Shown: positions 8,040 through 13,490 of the stretch, in pieces | How the letters are laid out: the number at the start of each line of letters is the position of its first letter | How positions within the stretch are numbered: position 1 is the stretch's first letter | Assembly: GCA_002347755.1 (NCBI GenBank) | Contig: DDXT01000079.1 | Span: forward strand, 1-15,033 | From: Caryophanales bacterium UBA2253 | GTDB lineage: Bacteria > Bacillota_I > Bacilli_A > ML615J-28 > CAG-698 | Length of the DNA: 15,033 nt | Direction of reading: 5' to 3' | Program-made: the position numbers and the translations under genes | Notes under the pieces: generated by a model | The model's database searches: none | Told to the model about the DNA's origin: nothing | The model's input: only the letters and a program-made list of their open reading frames with translations

Positions 8040-8241
8040 TGAACTGAACCCAAATAGTTGGACAAAATAAATAACAAACTGCATTAAAGTCGCGGTTTGT
8101 TCATGATGAAACTTCAAGGTATGATTTCCTATATTCGTTGGGGGTCATGCCTTTTAATTTTAACGATATTCTTTCATTGCCGTAATATTCTATGTATTCT
8201 TTGAGTTTTTTGATAAAGGCCTGCCTTTTCGCGAGATATGA
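8040..8241 (-). mobile_element. Truncated IS3-family (IS150-like) element, right end only
   Basis: The minus strand carries the end of an IS3-type transposase followed by a terminal repeat. The outer end on the plus strand begins TGAACTGAACCCAAATAGTT at 8040, matching the style of IS150-group termini. Everything to the left of the transposase tail is missing: the frame meets a stop at 8242-8244 and the terminator of the neighbouring gene starts at 8256. No second terminal repeat or target duplication was found, as expected for a remnant. Confidence 0.8.
8101..8241 (-). pseudogene. IS3-family transposase OrfB, C-terminal 46 codons only
   Basis: The surviving 46 residues contain AFIKKLKEYIEYYGNERI and LKLKGMTPNEYRKSYLEVSS before a TGA stop at 8103-8101. 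This is the characteristic end of the IS3-family integrase-type transposase (the YIxYYNxxRI and KGMTPxEYR motifs). The DDE catalytic core, except perhaps sequence past the last Glu, is absent, so the element cannot move by itself. The stop is followed by 37 bases and then the terminal repeat, a normal spacing for this group. Confidence 0.85.
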
Positions 8242-8255
8242 TTAAGACCACACGT

Positions 8256-8286
8256 AAAAAACCGCCAGTTCAAACTGACGGTTTTT
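8256..8286 (-). terminator. Terminator of the XRE/PH-like gene
   Basis: An inverted repeat of AAACCG-x-CAGTT around a TG loop. The central pair is G-U on the minus-strand RNA but C/A mismatched on the plus strand, so it works in the minus direction, where a T-run follows. It lies 14 bases after the gene's stop. Confidence 0.85.
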
Positions 8287-8299
8287 CTATTCTTGAAGA

Positions 8300-9130
8300 C
8301 TATTGGCTAGCCTTGTTTTTCAGTTCGTTAATCTTATCATAAACATCTTGGACCTCTTTGATGTTGATGAAAGCAAAGTTCATCTTTTGGAACATAGATA
8401 CGGATAAGAGTTGGGAATTGGATGCATAATGATGCGAACCGAACGAGTTGCTGTGATATCCTCCGTAATTGTTCCGATTCGGATCTTGGAAGATCAAGGT
8501 TCCCGTATTGTCCGGATTCTTGTTGATCTGAATGTAGGGTATCTTGGTTAGACTCATTTCATTTAAAGTCTCCCCGTTTTCGGTGGAACAGATCATCAAT
8601 CGTTCCGAAGTCAAGGCATAATAAGTATTTTCCTGAAATCTGGTGGTCTTCAAAAATCTTCCGAAGGTCAAATAAGCGCCAATTAAAACGAAAGGAACTC
8701 CGAAAGCGGCGAAGAAACCACCCGCATGGCCCGCCGCCATGATCATCCAGAAAACGGAAAACCCTATGAAAAACAAACCAAAGAAAGCGACCGGCAAGGT
8801 TTGTCTGGTTGGGAGTTTTCCTGACACCGGTTGTCCCGACCAAACGATCTCTTCCCCTCCGCGCAGATATTTTCTAAAAATAGAATCCGGAGTTTGGCCT
8901 TCCGAAAAGCTTGGAGTAGGGAAATCCTGTTCGACTTCCGCTTTTTCCAAGTCATTTGAAGAAACATTCAAAGCCCGGGCGATGGTTTCAAGTTCCGCCG
9001 GATTGGGAATCTCCAAATCGTTTTCCCAAGAGAAAATTGTTTCTTGATCGACTCCGGTTTTGGCGGCCAGATCCTTTTGGGACATTTTTGCTTTTTCGCG
9101 ATAAAACTTTATTTTGGTACTGATGCTCAT
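8300..9130 (-). CDS. XRE-family HTH protein with two membrane helices and PH-like domain
   Basis: A 276-residue protein. Residues about 5-62 are an XRE/Cro helix-turn-helix (MSQKDLAAKTGVDQETIFSW, then NPAELETIARALNVSSNDLE). A linker leads to RGGEEIVWSGQP, two hydrophobic helices (about 112-132 and 138-157), and a PH-like (YcxB/bPH type) domain at about 159-265 with NTYYALTSERLMI and a Gly/Ser/His-rich insertion near 222-240. This would be a membrane-anchored DNA-binding regulator, perhaps sensing the envelope; that is inference. The frame is open 20 codons further upstream, but the ATG at 9130 is preferred because GGGGGT precedes it and the HTH begins there. Upstream on the same strand is the orphan AbiEi gene, separated by 157 bases with a separate promoter-like sequence. 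Confidence 0.85.
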   Translation of the reverse strand: MSISTKIKFYREKAKMSQKDLAAKTGVDQETIFSWENDLEIPNPAELETIARALNVSSNDLEKAEVEQDFPTPSFSEGQTPDSIFRKYLRGGEEIVWSGQPVSGKLPTRQTLPVAFFGLFFIGFSVFWMIMAAGHAGGFFAAFGVPFVLIGAYLTFGRFLKTTRFQENTYYALTSERLMICSTENGETLNEMSLTKIPYIQINKNPDNTGTLIFQDPNRNNYGGYHSNSFGSHHYASNSQLLSVSMFQKMNFAFINIKEVQDVYDKINELKNKASQ

Positions 9131-9157
9131 TGTTTGACCCCCTGTTTCAATGACATA

Positions 9158-9176
9158 AGTATAGCATGAAACTATA
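9158..9176 (-). promoter_or_regulatory. -10 box overlapped by an inverted repeat before the XRE gene
   Basis: On the minus strand TATACT (9163-9158) stands 27 bases before the ATG at 9130, a usual -10 position; the -35 is only AT-rich. The inverted repeat TATAG (9160-9164) and CTATA (9172-9176) overlaps it, which would suit autoregulation by the encoded HTH protein. Inference only. Confidence 0.4.
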
Positions 9177-9287
9177 AAAAAATAAAACACAAATCAGACC
9201 TAAGTTTATTTTGAAACGAATTCCTCGTTCAATCAAGGCCCTATTCCGAGTTGGTCAAGCCAAATGAAGCTGACCCGCTGGACTTAC

Positions 9288-9884
9288 TCAGATAAGAACC
9301 TCCAAATATTTTGATAGAACGTTGTAACATCTCAGTTTCTCCGCGTAACTGATTAGTTTGCTGATATCCCGGTCTTCTCGGCGAAGATAACTTTTTAGAA
9401 CCGAGAGACAGTCTTCAAGACCATACTTGTTTCGATAGGCAAGAAGATCACAGACGGTTTTTTCTCGATCGAAAACCATGAATGATCCGCCTTCAATCTC
9501 TACAGTCTGAACTCCGGTCTCATATCGGGTTTTTGAAAAGTAAAAGACACCAATGGCCGGCCACTGGGGAAGAACTCCGATTTTTGATTTTTGTCTTACC
9601 GCCACGTCAACTTGATTGGTTCGAAAGGTGCTCAACCCATGAAATGCTGCTGCGCTCATGAGACACACGACTCCTTCATTGATGTATCCAGAAACGTAAA
9701 GAAAATCGCTCTCGCTACCCTTGTAGGCCAGGTTTTCATAGGTGTTTCCGTTGATTTTTGCAACCGCTCCTTCCCGGACAAGTCGATTAATCTTGTAATA
9801 GGTCAGGTTAGAATGAAGAAATTCATTTGATTGAATGAATTTGCGGTCGGGGAACGGAAATGTAATTGGTTTTTCCTTTTTCAT
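9288..9884 (-). CDS. AbiEi-like (type IV antitoxin) protein with no adjacent toxin
   Basis: A 198-residue protein of the AbiEi antitoxin family. Residues about 20-55 form the N-terminal winged-helix part (NLTYYKINRLVREGAVAKIN). The family core follows: GVVCLMSAAAFHGLSTF (71-87) and the C-terminal FDREKTVCDLLAYRNKYG (138-155). In AbiE loci this protein represses its own promoter and counteracts the nucleotidyltransferase toxin AbiEii, usually encoded directly after it. Here the next gene on the strand is the XRE/PH protein and no nucleotidyltransferase frame exists. Stand-alone members of the family are also common and may be simple regulators. The ATG at 9884, eight bases after AAGGG, is preferred over the ATG further upstream at 9938. 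Confidence 0.8.
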   Translation of the reverse strand: MKKEKPITFPFPDRKFIQSNEFLHSNLTYYKINRLVREGAVAKINGNTYENLAYKGSESDFLYVSGYINEGVVCLMSAAAFHGLSTFRTNQVDVAVRQKSKIGVLPQWPAIGVFYFSKTRYETGVQTVEIEGGSFMVFDREKTVCDLLAYRNKYGLEDCLSVLKSYLRREDRDISKLISYAEKLRCYNVLSKYLEVLI

Positions 9885-9993
9885 TTGTATTACCCTTGAA
9901 TAGATGATATCAGCAAATAAGAAAAAATCCATCATCATTAAAAAAATTCGGTAATATTACATTATCACCGCAAATATTTAAAAGATACATTTG

Positions 9994-10012
9994 TATGAAG
10001 AACAAATTCATA
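9994..10012. promoter_or_regulatory. Inverted repeat in the divergent spacer, possible operator
   Basis: TATGAA (9994-9999) and TTCATA (10007-10012) form a perfect 6-bp inverted repeat with a 7-base gap in the spacer between the AbiEi-like and the phosphorylase genes. AbiEi proteins are known to bind inverted repeats near their own promoters; whether this is such a site is a guess. Confidence 0.25.
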
Positions 10013-10062
10013 AAGCAAGCATTGTTTCCAAACAAACAAAAAAATTTCCAATAATTATAACG

Positions 10063-10091
10063 TTGCTTACTTTTCAAAAAGAAATTATAAT
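10063..10091 (+). promoter_or_regulatory. Promoter of the purine nucleoside phosphorylase gene
   Basis: TTGCTT (10063-10068), a 17-base spacer and TATAAT (10086-10091), about 30 bases before the ATG. Confidence 0.8.
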
Positions 10092-10121
10092 AAAGATTAT
10101 AGAAAAGCGAGGGAAATTATT

Positions 10122-10973
10122 ATGAAGGATGACAACATTAAATTAACAAAATGCTTTGAAAGCATCAAGAAGAAGTTGGATTTCCAACCGGAAGTCGGAT
10201 TGGTTTTGGGAAGCGGCCTGGGGGATTATGCCAGTGAAATCAAGATCGTTTCCGAGATCGATTATAAAGACATTAAAGGATTTCCGGTTTCGACGGTTCC
10301 GGGACATTCCGGAAAGTTTGTCTTCGGATATGTTGGGGATGTAAAAGTCGTATGCATGAAAGGCCGGATTCATTATTATGAGGGTTATGACATGGGCGAT
10401 GTGGTATTGCCGATAAGAATGATGATCAAGATGGGGATCAAAGCGTTATTTCTCACCAATGCTTGCGGCGGGATCAACCCAAGCTTTCAAGCCGGTGACT
10501 TCATGCTGATTAGAGATCATATCTCCTGCTTTGTACCTAACCCGCTGATTGGAAAGAACCTGGAAACTTTGGGACCAAGATTTCCGGACATGAGCCATGT
10601 GTATGACGAGAAGCTTTCGGAGGTCATCCGAAACAGCGCCAAAGAACAAAACCTTGATTTGAAAGAAGGCGTGTATTTGCAATACTCCGGACCGACTTTC
10701 GAAACCCCGGCCGAAATCAAGATGTTCGGTTTGTTGGGAGCGGATGTTGTTGGGATGAGCACCGCGGTGGAAGCGACCGCCGCCAACCACGCGGGAGTGA
10801 GAGTTTGCGGCGTCAGTTTCATCAGTAACAAAGCCGCGGGACTCTCAAAGATTCCCCTAACCCACGAAGAAGTTCAGGAAGCCGCGAATGCGGCTTCATC
10901 AAAATTCAAGGCTTTGGTGACAAGATCCATTATCGGGTTCAAAACCGAATTTAAGACAAAATTGGAAAGATAA
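10122..10973 (+). CDS. punA: Purine nucleoside phosphorylase, trimeric (class I) type
   Basis: A 283-residue enzyme cleaving purine nucleosides with phosphate to free base and ribose-1-phosphate in cytoplasmic purine salvage. Family motifs in order: GSGLGD (30-35), PGHSGKF with His62, KGRIHYYEGY (80-89), TNACGG (112-117), GPTFETPAE with Glu194, GMSTAVEA with Met212, and SNKAAG with Asn236. Glu194 and Asn236 correspond to the Glu/Asn pair that in trimeric PNPs favours 6-oxopurines (inosine, guanosine). Length is normal for this class and clearly different from the hexameric DeoD type. It has its own promoter and a GAGGG-like ribosome site, and appears to be a single-gene unit: the next gene is convergent. 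No clear plus-strand terminator follows. Confidence 0.95.
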   Translation: MKDDNIKLTKCFESIKKKLDFQPEVGLVLGSGLGDYASEIKIVSEIDYKDIKGFPVSTVPGHSGKFVFGYVGDVKVVCMKGRIHYYEGYDMGDVVLPIRMMIKMGIKALFLTNACGGINPSFQAGDFMLIRDHISCFVPNPLIGKNLETLGPRFPDMSHVYDEKLSEVIRNSAKEQNLDLKEGVYLQYSGPTFETPAEIKMFGLLGADVVGMSTAVEATAANHAGVRVCGVSFISNKAAGLSKIPLTHEEVQEAANAASSKFKALVTRSIIGFKTEFKTKLER

Positions 10974-11004
10974 CAAAAAAGTTTTTGAAAGTGATTTTTA
11001 ATGG

Positions 11005-11052
11005 GATTGTCGGTGAGGATGTCGGTGAGAGTGACGGTGTGAATGTCGGTGA
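11005..11052 (+). repeat. Four tandem copies of a 12-bp unit
   Basis: Four consecutive 12-base units with consensus GAATGTCGGTGA (11005-11016, 11017-11028, 11029-11040, 11041-11052); copies 1, 2 and 4 share TGTCGGTGA and copy 3 differs at two of those positions. It lies in the spacer after the phosphorylase gene, outside any supported gene. Confidence 0.8.
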
Positions 11053-11102
11053 AAAGAAAAACATGCCCCCAACAAAACTCTGGTTCCAAAAAAAGCGAAA
11101 GA

Positions 11103-11134
11103 ATAAAAAAACCATCACTTTCGAGTGACGGTTT
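11103..11134 (-). terminator. Terminator of the DUF1295 gene
   Basis: Stem AAACC-x-TCACT with AGTGA-x-GGTTT around a four-base loop; the x pair is G-U in the minus-strand RNA and A/C mismatched on the plus strand. Seven T follow in the minus direction. It begins 8 bases after the gene's stop and may weakly serve the convergent phosphorylase transcript too. Confidence 0.85.
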
Positions 11135-11141
11135 AGTTGTT

Positions 11142-12020
11142 TCATTTGGCTTCTTCCGGATTTTCCTGTTTTTGTTCCGTTTTGGTTGGAAGCAGCAGTA
11201 GCATGCTGGTCTTGGCCTGATAGGCCAAATAGTCCGGTTTGTTTTTGATCTGACGGCCTTCCATCAGCGGGATGCTGATGAATAAAAACAAGAGCGTGTT
11301 GGCCAAAGGCCCCAAGAAGAACCAGTATTTCGATGGATCGATCGCCAACAACATGAGATATATTCCCCACCACATGGTGATCTCTCCCAGATAGTTGGGA
11401 TGACGGCTGTATTTCCAAAGCCCGGAATCATTGACTTTTCCCGGATGGACTAAGCGAAAGTGCCGGCTCTCTTGGTCGGCGAAGTGTTCCAAGCCGATGC
11501 CCAGAAGGGATACGCAGGCGGCGATGATCACGAAGACATTCATAGCCTTTTCGCTTTGCAAATAAAGAAACGCCGGGATCATGACGCCTAAGACGATGAC
11601 CGTTGGCATGATGTGGATTCCGAACAGATTGACCAGCAGCCACAGTTTCGGAAATTTCGTCTGATACTGCGTATAACGCCAGTCCTGACTCTTTATGCCA
11701 TCGAAGCTCAAACCCCAGTTAAAGGTCAGCCGCAGGCCCCAAAGTCCGATTACGAAGAGGATCAACAAAGTTTTCGCGTCCAACTTCGAAATGAAAGGCC
11801 AAACCATGACCAAAGGGGCGACGCTCCAGTACGGATCGTAAACCGAGGCGTTTTTGAAGAGGCAACCGAATACCCAGATGATCACGGTTGCGATCAGATC
11901 GGCGATGATGACATTGGCCAGAAGACTGCCTTTGGGGAGCCATCGGTAGAAGATGAGGGCCCCGGTGAAGGCAAACAAATAGATGAAGATGATGACGATG
12001 AAGCTTCCGAATTTTTTCAT
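11142..12020 (-). CDS. DUF1295 / steroid 5-alpha-reductase-like membrane protein
   Basis: A 292-residue integral membrane protein with seven or more hydrophobic helices. It fits the DUF1295 family, which shares a fold with steroid 5-alpha reductases and isoprenylcysteine methyltransferases. The C-terminal signature is clear: GLWKYSRHPNYLGEITMWWG (about residues 200-219), then PLMEGRQIKNKPDYLAYQAK (251-270), the segments that in relatives bind the nucleotide or methyl-donor cofactor. The N-terminal VYDPYWSVAPL (60-70) is also typical. The bacterial substrate is unknown. The start at 12020 is preceded by GAGAGG at good spacing. It is a single-gene unit with promoter at 12060-12088 and its own terminator, converging on the phosphorylase gene. 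Confidence 0.9.
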   Translation of the reverse strand: MKKFGSFIVIIFIYLFAFTGALIFYRWLPKGSLLANVIIADLIATVIIWVFGCLFKNASVYDPYWSVAPLVMVWPFISKLDAKTLLILFVIGLWGLRLTFNWGLSFDGIKSQDWRYTQYQTKFPKLWLLVNLFGIHIMPTVIVLGVMIPAFLYLQSEKAMNVFVIIAACVSLLGIGLEHFADQESRHFRLVHPGKVNDSGLWKYSRHPNYLGEITMWWGIYLMLLAIDPSKYWFFLGPLANTLLFLFISIPLMEGRQIKNKPDYLAYQAKTSMLLLLPTKTEQKQENPEEAK

Positions 12021-12059
12021 ATGGAAAAACCTCTCAGGGATTTTGAATTCATTGGAACC

Positions 12060-12088
12060 ATTATAACATCCAAATCGGAAAATGAGAA
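12060..12088 (-). promoter_or_regulatory. Promoter of the DUF1295 gene
   Basis: On the minus strand, TTCTCA (12088-12083), a 17-base spacer and TATAAT (12065-12060), with the start codon 40 bases further on. Confidence 0.6.
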
Positions 12089-12141
12089 GAATCTTTTGGA
12101 ATCTCGGGGAAGAAATTGATGAAAAGAATGACGATAAAGAA

Positions 12142-12170
12142 TTGATTTTTTGAAGGAAAAGTTGTATAAT
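12142..12170 (+). promoter_or_regulatory. Promoter of tRNA-Gln and probably of the downstream gene
   Basis: TTGATT (12142-12147), 17 bases, TATAAT (12165-12170), predicting a start near 12177, about 16 bases before the tRNA. Confidence 0.8.
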
Positions 12171-12192
12171 AACTATGCTTTACTATTTACAT

Positions 12193-12264
12193 AGGACCAT
12201 CGCCAAGCGGTAAGGCAAATGGCTCTGACCCATTCATGCGGAGGTTCGAATCCTCCTGGTCCTG
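12193..12264 (+). tRNA. tRNA-Gln (anticodon CTG)
   Basis: A 72-base cloverleaf. The acceptor arm AGGACCA pairs with TGGTCCT, followed by discriminator G (12264). The D arm holds GCCAAGCGGTAAGGC. The anticodon stem AATGG/CCATT carries loop CTCTGAC with anticodon CTG, reading CAG. The T arm is GGAGG-TTCGAAT-CCTCC. The 3' CCA is not encoded. Eight T follow directly. Confidence 0.95.
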
Positions 12265-12291
12265 TTTTTTTTATGAAGAAAGCGTAGAAGA

Positions 12292-13014
12292 ATGAACACT
12301 ATAAAAATCAAAAAAGAGAAAACCAAGATGATTGCCCATCGGGGACTGAGCGGCTTGGAAAAAGAAAACACCGCCGTGGCTTTCATCGCCGCCGGGAACC
12401 GTTCCTATTACGGGACCGAATGCGACATCCATCTAACCAAAGACAATGTCTTCGTGGTCAGCCATGATGGAAATACCGGAAGAGTCGCTCCCGTGGATAA
12501 GATCATCAAAGAAACCCCGGTTCCGGAACTTCAGGAGATCTGTTTATATAACGACGGACCGGAGAGCCCGGTCAAAAACTACCTGCGCATCCCGACTTTT
12601 GAAGAATATCTGTTCATCTCGAAGAAATATGACAAACATTGCGTGATCGAACTGAAACCCGAATTTACCATCTTCCTGATCGAAGTTCTCATTGAATTGC
12701 TTCACAAATATGATTACCTGAAGAAAGTGACCCTCATTTCCTTCAATTACAATAATCTGGCCACCGTTCGTTTGGTGAACAAAGACATTTCGCTGCAGCT
12801 TCTGACCAGCGAACCGACGCCGGAACTTTTGGACAAATGCGCGGCCATAAAAGCCGATTTGAATCTGAACCATACCAAAGCCACCAAAGAACTGATCGAC
12901 GAGGTTCATGCCCGGGGCATGAAGATCAATGTCTGGACTGTCAACAATCCGGTCTTAGCGGAACAATACGCTACGTGGGGCGTTGACTTCATCACCACCA
13001 ACATTCTGGAGTAA
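12292..13014 (+). CDS. Glycerophosphodiester phosphodiesterase
   Basis: A 240-residue cytoplasmic enzyme (no signal peptide) of the GDPD family, a TIM barrel that splits glycerophosphodiesters into glycerol-3-phosphate and an alcohol. Catalytic and metal-binding positions are present: His16-Arg17 in AHRGLSG, Glu43 and Asp45 in GTECDIHLTKD, His58-Asp59 in VVSHDGN, CVIELKPEF with the later Glu, and the C-terminal INVWTVNNP and GVDFITTN strands. Length fits the short UgpQ-like type. The ATG at 12292 has only a weak AGAAG before it; ATG 12328 is an alternative start just before the first barrel strand. It begins 27 bases after the tRNA with no room for its own promoter, so it probably depends on read-through from the tRNA promoter. 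Confidence 0.93.
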   Translation: MNTIKIKKEKTKMIAHRGLSGLEKENTAVAFIAAGNRSYYGTECDIHLTKDNVFVVSHDGNTGRVAPVDKIIKETPVPELQEICLYNDGPESPVKNYLRIPTFEEYLFISKKYDKHCVIELKPEFTIFLIEVLIELLHKYDYLKKVTLISFNYNNLATVRLVNKDISLQLLTSEPTPELLDKCAAIKADLNLNHTKATKELIDEVHARGMKINVWTVNNPVLAEQYATWGVDFITTNILE

Positions 13015-13017
13015 CGA

Positions 13018-13203
13018 ATGAAAAAAATCATGGCGGTTATGGCCATCGTTTTGGGAGTATTGCTGTTTGGCGGAACGATCTTGATTGCGGCTTTATCGGA
13101 AGATCTGAGATCCGGTTTCAAGACTTGGGGATTCATGGTCATCGGATATGCCGGGTTCGCGCTCTTTGCTTACGGATGGATGAAAATCACAAAAAAGAAA
13201 TGA
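13018..13203 (+). CDS. Small two-helix membrane protein
   Basis: A 61-residue protein with two hydrophobic helices (about residues 3-25 and 36-56), joined by a short charged loop (SEDLRSGFKT) and ending in a lysine-rich tail. I recognise no family. It begins 3 bases after the phosphodiesterase stop, with GGAG at 13007-13010 inside that gene as ribosome site, so the two are probably translated together. A role linked to membrane lipid turnover would be guilt by association only. Confidence 0.7.
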   Translation: MKKIMAVMAIVLGVLLFGGTILIAALSEDLRSGFKTWGFMVIGYAGFALFAYGWMKITKKK

Positions 13204-13206
13204 AAT

Positions 13207-13229
13207 GAAGAACCAGTTTCCGGTTCTTC
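13207..13229 (+). repeat. Hairpin repeat, copy 1
   Basis: GAAGAACC (13207-13214) pairs with GGTTCTTC (13222-13229) across loop AGTTTCC. Four bases after the small membrane protein gene; no T-run follows. The core GAACCAGTTTCCGGTTCTTC recurs identically at 13406-13425. Confidence 0.75.
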
Positions 13230-13238
13230 AGACTGATG

Positions 13239-13275
13239 ACAAACCCCATTTTCAAAGAGGGGGTTTGTTTATTTT
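13239..13275 (+). terminator. Terminator of the phosphodiesterase unit
   Basis: ACAAACCCC (13239-13247) pairs with GGGGTTTGT (13260-13268) across a 12-base loop, followed by TTATTTT. It is the likely end of the tRNA/phosphodiesterase/small-protein transcript. Confidence 0.8.
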
Positions 13276-13372
13276 CCCACAACCACCTGAAAATAGGGGA
13301 AATTACTCTTTTAACACCACAAAAAAGATAATTATTTGGTGGTTTTGCCCCATTCTCTCACAAGAAAAAAAT

Positions 13373-13395
13373 GAGCGTTGACTTTGTCAACGCTC
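13373..13395. other. Perfect 10-bp hairpin with a T-run only on the minus side
   Basis: GAGCGTTGAC (13373-13382) and GTCAACGCTC (13386-13395) pair fully around TTT. On the minus strand it is followed by seven T, so it would terminate leftward transcription, although no minus-strand gene is seen nearby. It could also block antisense reading from glyA. Confidence 0.7.
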
Positions 13396-13403
13396 TGAAG
13401 AAC

Positions 13404-13430
13404 AAGAACCAGTTTCCGGTTCTTCTTTTT
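13404..13430 (+). terminator. Hairpin repeat, copy 2, with T-run
   Basis: AAGAACC (13404-13410) pairs with GGTTCTT (13418-13424) across loop AGTTTCC, then CTTTTT. Same hairpin as at 13207 but here with terminator shape; it ends 13 bases before the glyA -35 box. Confidence 0.75.
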
Positions 13431-13442
13431 GATTCATCATCA

Positions 13443-13471
13443 TTGAATAATGTTGGGGCTTTTGCTATAAT
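13443..13471 (+). promoter_or_regulatory. Promoter of glyA
   Basis: TTGAAT (13443-13448), 17 bases, TATAAT (13466-13471). The leader would be only about 13 bases, with GAGGT at 13481-13485 as ribosome site, so no riboswitch precedes glyA. Confidence 0.85.
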
Positions 13472-13490
13472 GATTAATGCGAGGTAAAAT

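Noticed and set aside
9253..9275. Hairpin GGTCA/TGACC as terminator of the AbiEi-like gene
   Set aside because: The stem is short, has a bulge, and no T-run follows in the minus direction.
11613..12119. Plus-strand frame opposite the DUF1295 gene
   Set aside because: Acidic low-complexity product, antisense to a clear membrane protein gene, no ribosome site.
13204..13490. Riboswitch controlling glyA (glycine, folate or ZTP type)
   Set aside because: The glyA promoter at 13443-13471 leaves a leader of about 13 bases, and none of the known motifs of those classes is visible upstream.
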